From NCBI GenBank assembly GCA_013139395.1, contig WTAX01000382.1, positions 1 through 5,432 on the forward strand: 5,432 bases of DNA. The letters are read 5' to 3'. Position 1 is the stretch's first letter; every line of letters begins with the position of its first letter. This document shows, one piece after another, positions 1-4,656 of this stretch. The position numbers and the translations under genes were made by a program. The notes below the pieces were generated by a model. The model was given only the letters and a program-made list of their open reading frames with translations. It made no database searches and was not told the origin of the DNA. Origin of the DNA: Gammaproteobacteria bacterium. GTDB lineage: Bacteria > Pseudomonadota > Gammaproteobacteria > GRL18.

Positions 1-521
1 GTTTGTTGTTCAATAAGGTGAGCATTATAACCATGATCAATAATTGCATTGACTACATCACTGGGATTGCCCCCAATAACCTGTGCTTTTTTTTCAATTA
101 AATTCACAGAGCCTGAGGTCACCCCTGAGACTGACATGATTGTTTTTTCAACTGTGGCAACACAACTTGAACAGGTCATGTCATCAATACTAATATTATA
201 ATAAGCATCAGAAATAACGGTATTATCAGGATTAAGCTCAGCTATATCATATTCAGTTTCAATATTGGATAGTCTGGAATCAGTTGAACAACTTTCAGGT
301 TCATCAGTAAAAGGAACAGTTGGATACCCTGCATCATTTATCGCTTCTATAATTATATGAGGTACACCACCTACGACAACTGCAGTCCCCTTTTCAAGAT
401 TTACTTCAATTGATTCAACATCGCTGACATTTAAAGCAGCTTTTTTAACTCGATTAACACAATGCATACAAGTCATATCATTAATACGAAGTTGATATGA
501 ATTATTAGTATGGTTTTTCAT
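1..521 (-). CDS. copA: Copper-translocating P1B-type ATPase, N-terminal part (partial)
   Basis: The reading frame is open from an ATG at 521 to the window edge, so 173 N-terminal residues are visible and the catalytic part is missing. Two heavy-metal-associated (HMA) domains are seen. The first spans about residues 9-70 with MTCMHC (Cys18, Cys21). The second spans about 107-172 with MTCSSC (Cys117, Cys120). An acidic, Ser-rich linker separates them. Each Cys-x-x-Cys pair normally binds one Cu(I) and passes it to a membrane pump that exports copper from the cytoplasm. Both motifs begin with Asp-Met rather than the usual Gly-Met. The start is supported by AGGT about 6 bases upstream. The ATPase core (TGE, CPC, DKTGT motifs) lies outside the window, so silver or another soft-metal pump, or a different two-HMA protein, is not formally excluded. 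The other copper-like genes in the window support the call. Confidence 0.85.
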   Translation of the reverse strand, partial: MKNHTNNSYQLRINDMTCMHCVNRVKKAALNVSDVESIEVNLEKGTAVVVGGVPHIIIEAINDAGYPTVPFTDEPESCSTDSRLSNIETEYDIAELNPDNTVISDAYYNISIDDMTCSSCVATVEKTIMSVSGVTSGSVNLIEKKAQVIGGNPSDVVNAIIDHGYNAHLIEQQ

Positions 522-893
522 AAATTACCTGTTATGGATAAAGGGAATGATGGTAAAAGTGGATGCTGTTGTTCTTAAATCAGAATAATCATTTTCTTAT
601 AATGTCGGTATTTATGCAATAATACCATTTTGTAAAAAATCAGAATGGCTTGAATTTAATCTTGATCTAAAAATTCAGGTCTTTTTATTACCTGCTGGTG
701 ACGAAAAAGATTAACAAAGTTGATGATAAAATTTATTAATCTATCATTGAAATCCTGTAATATCATCTGGTTATATGATTTATATAACAAATAACCTTAA
801 CTGTAAATTAAAGTGAGAGCATGAAAATAGTTTGCCCTGCTATAGATAAAATAGATTAATCTGAAATTTATACCACAAATAAATATTGATTTA
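522..893. other. Gene-free gap upstream of the copA-like gene
   Basis: This AT-rich stretch has no convincing coding frame. It should hold the minus-strand promoter of the ATPase gene. Two weak signals are visible. One is a dyad, GGTATT-N8-AATACC, at 607-626, lying 5 bp upstream of a -10-like TATAAG on the minus strand (596-601). The other is a 7-7-7 dyad at 794-814 (ACCTTAA, 7 bases, TTAAAGT), which has the shape of a MerR/CueR-family operator but lacks good -35 and -10 boxes at the expected spacing. Neither is strong enough to call an operator. A 12-codon plus-strand frame at 824 has no other support. Confidence 0.4.
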
Positions 894-1556
894 TTATTCT
901 TGCTTAATTCGGTCAATCATTTGAGACCATAGTTTTATAATATTTTTTTCATCAGGCACTGAATTATTATTACCTTTTAACCAAAGTCCCTCATCATTGA
1001 AACTAAACATATATTTTATATCCGGGCGGTTGGATTTTTTTGAGATCTCTTTGCGCATATTATCAAGAACAAGCGGCTCCGAAGTTTTGTCTGGATAGTA
1101 AAATAAAACCATATGTCCTTGATGATTATCCAAAATGACATAAGTCACTCTTAACTGTTCTTCCGGGATGTCCATTGCTAGAAGTGTAAAATATTTTGCA
1201 ATTGAAAAATCTTCACAATCCCCTGAATTTTTAATTAAGCTTTCAATGGGGGTTGCCCAATAATCTTTTTTGTTCCATATTTCCTTATCTTCAGCCCACT
1301 TCATCCTGTTAAAAAAATCATTAACTAATTTAAGCTTTTCATCAGTCTCTTTTCCAAGATTATGAAAAATCAACTTTTCCCATTCATTAAAGCGTTCTGT
1401 TGCCTTTTTATCATGTTTAACATTTATTATTTGATTTGCTTGTGACAGTAAGAAATCATTTTTACTGGCGAAGCTGTGATTGCTAAAGAAAAAAACAATC
1501 AATATAAACAAATAAACGAGGGGAGAAAGAACATGATTTAAAAATTTTATCATCAT
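894..1556 (-). CDS. LapG-like periplasmic cysteine peptidase (bacterial transglutaminase-like, DUF920)
   Basis: The product is a secreted transglutaminase-fold cysteine peptidase of the LapG/BTLCP family. In Pseudomonas and other species LapG cuts the N-terminal region of a large surface adhesin and releases biofilm cells, and the c-di-GMP receptor LapD holds it in check. Numbered from the ATG at 1556, the family hallmarks are visible: DYWATPIE (about 98-105), SGDCEDF with catalytic Cys114, GHMVLFYY with His148, and PLVLDNM with Asp165, completing a Cys-His-Asp triad. A signal peptide covers about residues 1-31. The mature length is normal for the family, so it looks intact. In-frame starts are GTG at 1562, ATG at 1556 and ATG at 1553; none has a good ribosome binding site, and ATG 1556 is chosen because ATG is preferred. 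No lapD or giant adhesin gene is visible here. The family call is firm; the adhesin substrate is inferred. Confidence 0.88.
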   Translation of the reverse strand: MMIKFLNHVLSPLVYLFILIVFFFSNHSFASKNDFLLSQANQIINVKHDKKATERFNEWEKLIFHNLGKETDEKLKLVNDFFNRMKWAEDKEIWNKKDYWATPIESLIKNSGDCEDFSIAKYFTLLAMDIPEEQLRVTYVILDNHQGHMVLFYYPDKTSEPLVLDNMRKEISKKSNRPDIKYMFSFNDEGLWLKGNNNSVPDEKNIIKLWSQMIDRIKQE

Positions 1557-1649
1557 TACCACATGTATATGTTTAAATTAAAAAAAATAAAGGAGATATC
1601 TACTCAATAGATCAATATCTAAAGAGCAATTCATTTTAAGGAGAGGTCA

Positions 1650-2144
1650 TCAATAGGAACGTCCAGTTTGTCCCTTTGTTTTCCTGATTACATCTCTTTG
1701 TTGATGCCGGGTTAATTTAGAATGCCCTTTCTTTCCCTTTTTTTTCCAGACTGCATCTCTTCTCTGATGCTCATGGCGATGATGCCGAGTTAATTTAGAA
1801 ACATCCCCTGCATGAGCTGCTTTAGCTTTTTGTTCTGCTCGTTTTTTTTCTTCAGCATTTCTCTTTGCAGTTTCAAACTCACGCTTTTTGTTATCGTAAT
1901 AACGTTTATTAAAATCATTATTAAAAGCTCTGACTTTTTCCAATGCATGATTAATTTTTTGTTGTTGTTCTAACGAGGTTTTTTTTATTTCAAACACTTG
2001 TTTGAGCTTTTTTTCAGAATTGGGGGTGTCAGTAAACTCAGTCACATTATGTTGATTCTTATACTGGTATATTATTTGACTATGATTATTGGCAAAAGAA
2101 GCATTAATACTGAATAAGATCAGAAAAATCCAATAAGTTTTCAT
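1650..2144 (-). CDS. Exported DUF4124-like protein with basic, duplicated C-terminal tail
   Basis: The 164-residue product begins with a signal peptide (about 1-18, ending ASFA). A short DUF4124-like stretch follows at about 24-45 (IYQYKNQHNVTEFTDTP), resembling the 'IYKW.D..G.v.ftD.P' pattern of that family. Residues about 52-110 form a charged, probably coiled-coil helix rich in Lys, Glu and Ala. The tail from 116 is strongly basic and His-rich (HHRHEH) and consists of two related copies beginning SKLTRH. DUF4124 proteins are envelope proteins without a settled biochemical role, so no function is given. The His-rich tail could bind metal or polyanions, but this is conjecture. The ATG is supported by AAGGA about 9 bases upstream. 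The gene is 87-93 bp upstream of the LapG-like gene on the same strand. A Fur-like dyad lies just upstream of its start. Confidence 0.75.
   Translation of the reverse strand: MKTYWIFLILFSINASFANNHSQIIYQYKNQHNVTEFTDTPNSEKKLKQVFEIKKTSLEQQQKINHALEKVRAFNNDFNKRYYDNKKREFETAKRNAEEKKRAEQKAKAAHAGDVSKLTRHHRHEHQRRDAVWKKKGKKGHSKLTRHQQRDVIRKTKGQTGRSY
1653..1799 (-). repeat. In-frame degenerate tandem duplication (about 78 bp) in the DUF4124-like gene
   Basis: Two related units encode residues 116-141 and 142-164. The best conserved part is TGATGCCGRGTTAATTTAGAA on the plus strand, at 1702-1722 and 1780-1800. The offset is 78 bp, exactly 26 codons. Both copies read SKLTRH followed by QRD or QRRD and a Lys/Gly-rich stretch. 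The second copy is shorter by a few residues, indicating an old duplication followed by small deletions. Confidence 0.7.
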
Positions 2145-2170
2145 AAGTATTCATCCTTTTATTATTTAAC

Positions 2171-2190
2171 AAAATGAATATCATTACAAA
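2171..2190 (-). promoter_or_regulatory. Possible Fur-box-like dyad upstream of the DUF4124-like gene
   Basis: A perfect dyad, AATGA-ATA-TCATT (2173-2185), lies 29-41 bp upstream of the ATG at 2144. Read on the minus strand, TGATATTCATTTT resembles the core of the Fur consensus (TGATAATCATTAT) at 11 of 13 positions. In AT-rich DNA such matches arise by chance, and no clear -10/-35 pair was found around it, so this is only a candidate iron-responsive operator. Confidence 0.25.
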
Positions 2191-2334
2191 TTAGACAATC
2201 CATTTTTGAGTTAGTTTAAATAATATCAAGCAGGATAATATGCCAATTATGATGTGAATATATTTATTCAAAATATTTGTTTGATTTTTTATATTCATCT
2301 TATGGAAATATGATAAATTTATCAGATAATGTTG

Positions 2335-2377
2335 TTCGCATAAAAACACTTAAAAAATATCAGAATTTTTATGCGAA
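2335..2377. repeat. Perfect 12-bp inverted repeat downstream of the 112-residue exported protein gene
   Basis: TTCGCATAAAAA (2335-2346) and its exact complement TTTTTATGCGAA (2366-2377) are separated by 19 bases. The repeat begins 14 bases past the stop codon of the minus-strand gene ending at 2391. It could form a transcript-end hairpin, but the loop is long and no T-run follows on either strand, so it is not a classical intrinsic terminator. A protein-binding site or a remnant of a mobile-element end are alternatives. Confidence 0.5.
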
Positions 2378-2390
2378 AATATCTATTTTG

Positions 2391-2729
2391 TTATTGAAGC
2401 TGATATTCTCCAGCTGTTTGATCCCAGATAAAAACAGCACTGGATTGTTTTCCAGCAGCTGGTGGATTGTTTTCCAGCTCCTGTAATGCTCTGGAAAGCG
2501 TTAGTTTGGCATTAGAATTAAAATCAGCAGGATTAACCCACTGTTCATACGCTGTACTCCAGACCTGCTTGCCGGTATCCTCAATAATGGTTACCTCCTG
2601 CTCTTGAAGAGTAACGTTCTCAATTGGGAATATATCGTCAATAGCAGGATCGTTATAGAATGCATCGGCGTTAGCATTTATTGAAAAAGAAGCAGTAATA
2701 GCAATAAGTAATGGTGTAATTGTTTTCAT
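2391..2729 (-). CDS. Small exported protein of unknown function (112 aa)
   Basis: I do not recognise this family. The product has a clear signal peptide (about 1-22, with ANADA at the cleavage region) and a mature acidic part of about 90 residues without cysteines or transmembrane segments. Trp/Tyr-containing stretches include KQVWSTAYEQW (about 54-64) and FIWDQTAGEYQLQ at the C-terminus. The ATG at 2729 has a good AAAGGA about 8 bases upstream. Its own promoter element at 2800-2844 is nearly the same as that of the Met-rich protein gene at 3785-4306, so the two are probably co-regulated and this protein may belong to a metal or envelope stress response. A 16-bp exact direct repeat near its 3' end lies in two different reading frames, suggesting a recent change to the C-terminal region. 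Confidence 0.75.
   Translation of the reverse strand: MKTITPLLIAITASFSINANADAFYNDPAIDDIFPIENVTLQEQEVTIIEDTGKQVWSTAYEQWVNPADFNSNAKLTLSRALQELENNPPAAGKQSSAVFIWDQTAGEYQLQ
2441..2484 (-). repeat. Out-of-frame 22-bp tandem duplication inside the exported-protein gene
   Basis: The 16-mer TGGATTGTTTTCCAGC occurs at 2441-2456 and 2463-2478, and the two 22-bp units agree at 19 of 22 positions. As 22 is not a multiple of 3, the copies are read in different frames: the first in gene order gives LENNP (residues 85-89), the second AGKQS (residues 92-96). The duplication therefore either shifted the downstream frame or was compensated nearby. Confidence 0.7.
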
Positions 2730-2799
2730 GATTTTATCCTTTTAATATATCTGTTGTTAATGGAAAGACATGTTTATATTTCTATCTTTCTATGGATAA

Positions 2800-2844
2800 A
2801 GTATACGCTAAACTGTATTACACGAGCCTTACACCAACATTAAA
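2800..2844 (-). promoter_or_regulatory. Promoter with three 11-bp-phased TGTAA sites (copy 1)
   Basis: On the minus strand three half-sites TTTAA, TGTAA and TGTAA lie exactly 11 bp apart (2840-2844, 2829-2833, 2818-2822). A -10-like TATACT follows at 2805-2800, 12 bp past the last half-site. No -35 box is apparent; the half-sites occupy that position, as in activator-dependent promoters such as PhoB-box promoters. The start codon of the 112-residue exported protein is about 70 bp downstream. Outside a 10-bp spacer the element matches the one at 4392-4434 at 31 of 33 positions. An OmpR/PhoB-family response regulator is the likely binder, by inference. Confidence 0.7.
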
Positions 2845-2863
2845 TTTTCGTAATAATTAATAT

Positions 2864-3313
2864 CTAATCATGCAGCGGACTTTTCTTATAATGAGTAACT
2901 TTTGTTAGTCGCTCACCCATATGATTTCGGTTCCAGCCAACCTTTATGTAGCTGCCTTCACTTAAATTATTAGGTAATAAAAAACTAAACTGAACACCTT
3001 GTTTCAACCGCCTTAGATTTAAGCTTGAAGAAAAGTTAACAGCACCCTCTGCAACCACCTGGTCATTGACATCAAAAACAATGTAATCAATATGACCTGG
3101 TAATACATGTGAATTATAGGCGCGACGTTTTACAATGCCACTGAGTACTAGTTGATGGGAATGTCGTTCAATTTTAATTTTTGAAATTCGTACTTTAGTT
3201 GGTTGGTATAATATATCAACAGGATAAAGCAATTGAGCATTGACCATTTGCTGTGTTGAGATCAAGCTTGTTATAAATAATGTATATACAGCTATTCTAT
3301 TTAATATTTTCAT
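2864..3313 (-). CDS. Periplasmic protein of unknown function, possibly Ig-like fold (149 aa)
   Basis: I do not recognise this family with certainty. A signal peptide covers about residues 1-26 (ending MVNA). The mature part of about 123 residues alternates short hydrophobic stretches, typical of a beta-sandwich: KIKIERHSHQLVLSGIVKRR (about 45-64), LPGHIDYIVFD (71-81), QFSFLLP (108-114) and SYIKVGW (121-127). The layout 'LSG.V.RR ... LPGHID..VFD....V.AEG' suggests an immunoglobulin-like domain. There is no cysteine. The C-terminus has several His residues. AGAGGA about 8 bases upstream supports the ATG. The gene starts 45 bp after the stop of the YHS protein gene on the same strand, with no terminator seen between them, so the two may be co-transcribed. 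Context points to metal or envelope stress, but no function is assigned. Confidence 0.72.
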   Translation of the reverse strand: MKILNRIAVYTLFITSLISTQQMVNAQLLYPVDILYQPTKVRISKIKIERHSHQLVLSGIVKRRAYNSHVLPGHIDYIVFDVNDQVVAEGAVNFSSSLNLRRLKQGVQFSFLLPNNLSEGSYIKVGWNRNHMGERLTKVTHYKKSPLHD

Positions 3314-3358
3314 GTAATAATCCTCTTAAAAAAATTGAAAGATAAATAAAAACTGCTA

Positions 3359-3607
3359 TTATTTATTCGTTTTCAAATTTTTATGCTGCTCGATTTCCGG
3401 ATGCATGGGACAAGTATAAATGGCTGATTTATCCTCTGGCGGAGCGACATTGACATGCTCATCGTGCTGATGAAGATATTGCTTTGGTGACTGCTGGAAT
3501 TTATGCTGACAGTGTTCACTACAGAAATAATAGGTCTCACCATCATGTTCTATTTGAGGTGATGAGTCTGCAGTCACTGTCATGCCACATACTGGATCAG
3601 TTTTCAT
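3359..3607 (-). CDS. Small YHS-domain protein with truncated heavy-metal-binding motif (82 aa)
   Basis: Residues about 4-45 form a YHS domain: DPVCGM at 5-9 region (Cys7), then YYFCSEHCQHKF with Cys29 and Cys33, and SPKQY. YHS domains bind soft metals and occur alone or at the N-terminus of copper ATPases. A His/Asp-rich linker (HQHDEH) follows, then IYTCPMHPEIEQ from residue 63. This is the opening of the heavy-metal-binding domain that in CopA-type ATPases continues to a Pro-Gly-x-Cys-Pro-x-Cys-Gly-Met stretch. Here the protein stops after a Lys/Asn-rich tail, and no remnant of that second half is found in any frame downstream. It thus looks like the N-terminal segment of a copper ATPase separated from its pump, either a functional small cytoplasmic metal-binding protein or a relic. 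There is no signal peptide. AAGGA about 7 bases before the ATG suggests it is still translated. Confidence 0.82.
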   Translation of the reverse strand: MKTDPVCGMTVTADSSPQIEHDGETYYFCSEHCQHKFQQSPKQYLHQHDEHVNVAPPEDKSAIYTCPMHPEIEQHKNLKTNK

Positions 3608-3742
3608 TGCTGTGTCCTTATCATTAAATGTTATGAAATAAGGCTCAAACTGTTTATTTTTTCTTTTCCATAAAAAATTTCATAATCAAAGCTTACATTA
3701 AATAAGTTTTTATAAAAAAATTATTTACATATAACCTGGAAG

Positions 3743-3770
3743 CAGGTACACCGATGCTTTCGTGTACCTG
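3743..3770. terminator. Hairpin between the Met-rich gene and the YHS gene, probable terminator
   Basis: CAGGTACAC (3743-3751) and GTGTACCTG (3762-3770) form a perfect 9-bp stem with a 10-base loop. It lies 15 bases past the stop codon of the minus-strand Met-rich protein gene. The adjoining T-run (AATTTTT, 3771-3777) is on the plus-strand side, so as a classical intrinsic terminator it would act on plus-strand transcripts. In the minus direction the stem is preceded by an A-run and lacks an immediate T-run. It may end the Met-rich transcript with lower efficiency, stabilise its 3' end, or block antisense transcription. Confidence 0.5.
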
Positions 3771-3784
3771 AATTTTTCAAAAAA

Positions 3785-4306
3785 TTATTTTGCTTGAATG
3801 TTCTGTTTAGCTTTTTGTAATTCAAGCAACTCCTTCAATAATGCTTCAATATTAGCAAGATGTTTTTCCATCTGGTACATATGCTGCTGTTTTTGTGCCA
3901 TCATGGAGTGCATCATCCCCTGTCGATTAGCCATCATCTGCATACGCCTCTGTTGATTACCCATCATCGGCATACCACCCTGCTGATTACTCATCATCTG
4001 CATACGTCTCTGTTGGTTTCCCATCATCGGCATACTACCCTGCTGATTGCCCATCATCGGCATACCACCCTGCTGATTGCCCATCATCGGCATACCACCC
4101 TGCTGATTGCCCATCATTGGCATACTACCCTGCTGATTACCCATCATTGGCATACCACCCTGCTGATTGCCCATCATCGGCATAGTTGTTGTCGTGGTGG
4201 AGTCTACTTGGTCAGAAGACTGTGTTGATTGGCTCATATCTGCATAAGTAGCCAATGATATGGCTGAAATGAGAGTTGAAGTTATTAATGCTTTAACAAA
4301 TTTCAT
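3785..4306 (-). CDS. Exported Met-rich repeat protein, putative periplasmic copper/silver binder
   Basis: The 173-residue product has a signal peptide (about 1-22, ending TYA), a Ser/Thr-rich spacer (24-41) and nine tandem 10-residue repeats at 41-130 of the form x-MPMMGNQQG; later units become RMQMMxNQQ. Met makes up 35 of the residues. A Met/His/Gln-rich stretch (131-146) and a Leu/Glu/Lys helix (about 147-168), likely a coiled coil, close the protein. There is no cysteine. Clustered Met-x-Met-Met motifs are a known way of binding Cu(I) or Ag(I) in the oxidising periplasm, as in Met-rich parts of PcoE/SilE-, CopA- and CusB-type proteins. No sequence homology to a named family is claimed. 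The repeat region is probably unstructured and the helix may drive oligomerisation. AGGAG about 7 bases upstream fixes the ATG. A strong shared promoter element lies at 4392-4436. Confidence 0.8.
   Translation of the reverse strand: MKFVKALITSTLISAISLATYADMSQSTQSSDQVDSTTTTTMPMMGNQQGGMPMMGNQQGSMPMMGNQQGGMPMMGNQQGGMPMMGNQQGSMPMMGNQQRRMQMMSNQQGGMPMMGNQQRRMQMMANRQGMMHSMMAQKQQHMYQMEKHLANIEALLKELLELQKAKQNIQAK
3917..4186 (-). repeat. Nine tandem 30-bp repeats encoding the Met-rich motif
   Basis: Nine units of exactly 30 bp encode the 10-residue Met-rich repeat. On the plus strand the unit reads roughly CCATCATCGGCATACCACCC followed by TGCTGATTGC. The central units are nearly identical at DNA level, differing mainly at C/T positions (ATCGG/ATTGG) and at one codon (Gly/Ser). 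The units nearest the 3' end of the gene diverge to RMQMM. This gradient indicates recent expansion of the inner units by slippage or recombination, so copy number may vary between strains. Confidence 0.92.
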
Positions 4307-4391
4307 TAGATTCTCCTGTTATTTTAAACATCCTAAACATTAGTACTTTGCTATACAGTTTAAAGTTTCTTTGTCCAATGGTTATATGGTT

Positions 4392-4436
4392 AGTATACTC
4401 AATATCACATTACAAGAGCCTTACACAAACATTACA
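4392..4436 (-). promoter_or_regulatory. Promoter with three 11-bp-phased TGTAA sites (copy 2), driving the Met-rich gene
   Basis: On the minus strand TGTAA occurs three times at exact 11-bp pitch (4436-4432, 4425-4421, 4414-4410). A -10-like TATACT follows at 4397-4392, 12 bp beyond the last site, the same geometry as at 2800-2844. Start codon 4306 lies about 85 bp downstream. The middle site sits in GTGTAAGGCTC, which is invariant between these two copies. This is the best copy of the element in the window. Confidence 0.75.
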
Positions 4437-4460
4437 TTAATGTAATGTTTGTGTAAGGCT
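4417..4460. repeat. Perfect 44-bp palindrome between divergent promoters
   Basis: From AGCCTTACAC at 4417 to GTGTAAGGCT at 4460 the sequence equals its own reverse complement over all 44 bases, with the centre between 4438 and 4439 (CATT|AATG). It is made of two back-to-back copies of the upstream parts of the shared promoter element, so it supplies TGTAA sites to both flanking genes. Outside it the symmetry continues imperfectly (ATTACAAG on the left, ATCGTAAT on the right). Confidence 0.95.
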
Positions 4461-4486
4461 ATCGTAATCAAATCATGTGATAGTAT
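4441..4486 (+). promoter_or_regulatory. Promoter element (copy 3, weaker), driving the START-domain gene
   Basis: On the plus strand TGTAA, TGTAA and CGTAA lie at 4441, 4452 and 4463, again at 11-bp pitch, with the conserved GTGTAAGGCT at 4451-4460. The expected -10 position holds no TATACT; the nearest candidate is TAGTAT at 4481-4486, one base further than in the other copies. The third half-site is also altered. The promoter is therefore probably weaker or less tightly controlled than its divergent partner. The START gene begins about 170 bp downstream. Confidence 0.5.
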
Positions 4487-4656
4487 TTTTAAAAAAAATT
4501 TAGAGATTACTATAGGTTGAAATGTACTTATTTATAAATTATGCTGAATTTTAATTCTGCCGTTAGGTGATATTTTCTAAAAAAATCATATTTTGATAGA
4601 TATGAAAGCTAGTCAAAAACATATAATTTAGCCTTGGTTGTTGTGGATTAATTGTT

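Larger units (their letters stand above)
4307..4656. other. Divergent intergenic control region
   Basis: This 350-bp gap separates the minus-strand Met-rich gene from the plus-strand START gene. Its centre holds two divergent copies of the shared promoter element and a 44-bp palindrome. The leader toward the START gene is long: about 160 bases from the candidate -10 to the ATG at 4657. It is AT-rich, and no hairpin-terminator, riboswitch-like fold or credible small gene was seen in it. The leader toward the Met-rich gene is about 80 bases. Confidence 0.7.

Noticed and set aside
824..862. 12-codon plus-strand frame (MKIVCPAIDKID) after a GTGAGAG stretch
   Set aside because: Too short, no homology recognised and no supporting promoter or conservation evidence.
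878..895. AT-only hairpin AATAAAT-ATTG-ATTTATT at the end of the LapG-like gene
   Set aside because: It contains no G-C pairs, overlaps the stop codon and lacks a T-run; expected by chance in such AT-rich DNA.
2277..2486. Plus-strand 69-codon open frame
   Set aside because: It overlaps the 3' end of the well-supported minus-strand exported-protein gene, spans an AT-rich gap and has no ribosome binding site or recognisable motif.
3626..3650. A partial look-alike of the shared element (AAATGTT ... TAAGGCTC) upstream of the YHS gene
   Set aside because: The 11-bp phasing is broken, half-sites are missing and it points away from the YHS gene.
3917..4186. CRISPR array, considered because of the regular 30-bp repeats
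   Set aside because: The units are contiguous without unique spacers and encode an in-frame protein repeat.
3860..4228. Plus-strand open frame of 122 codons rich in His/Thr/Leu repeats
   Set aside because: It is the antisense shadow of the Met-rich repeat gene; a 30-bp repeat leaves several frames open. The minus frame has the signal peptide, ribosome binding site and promoter.
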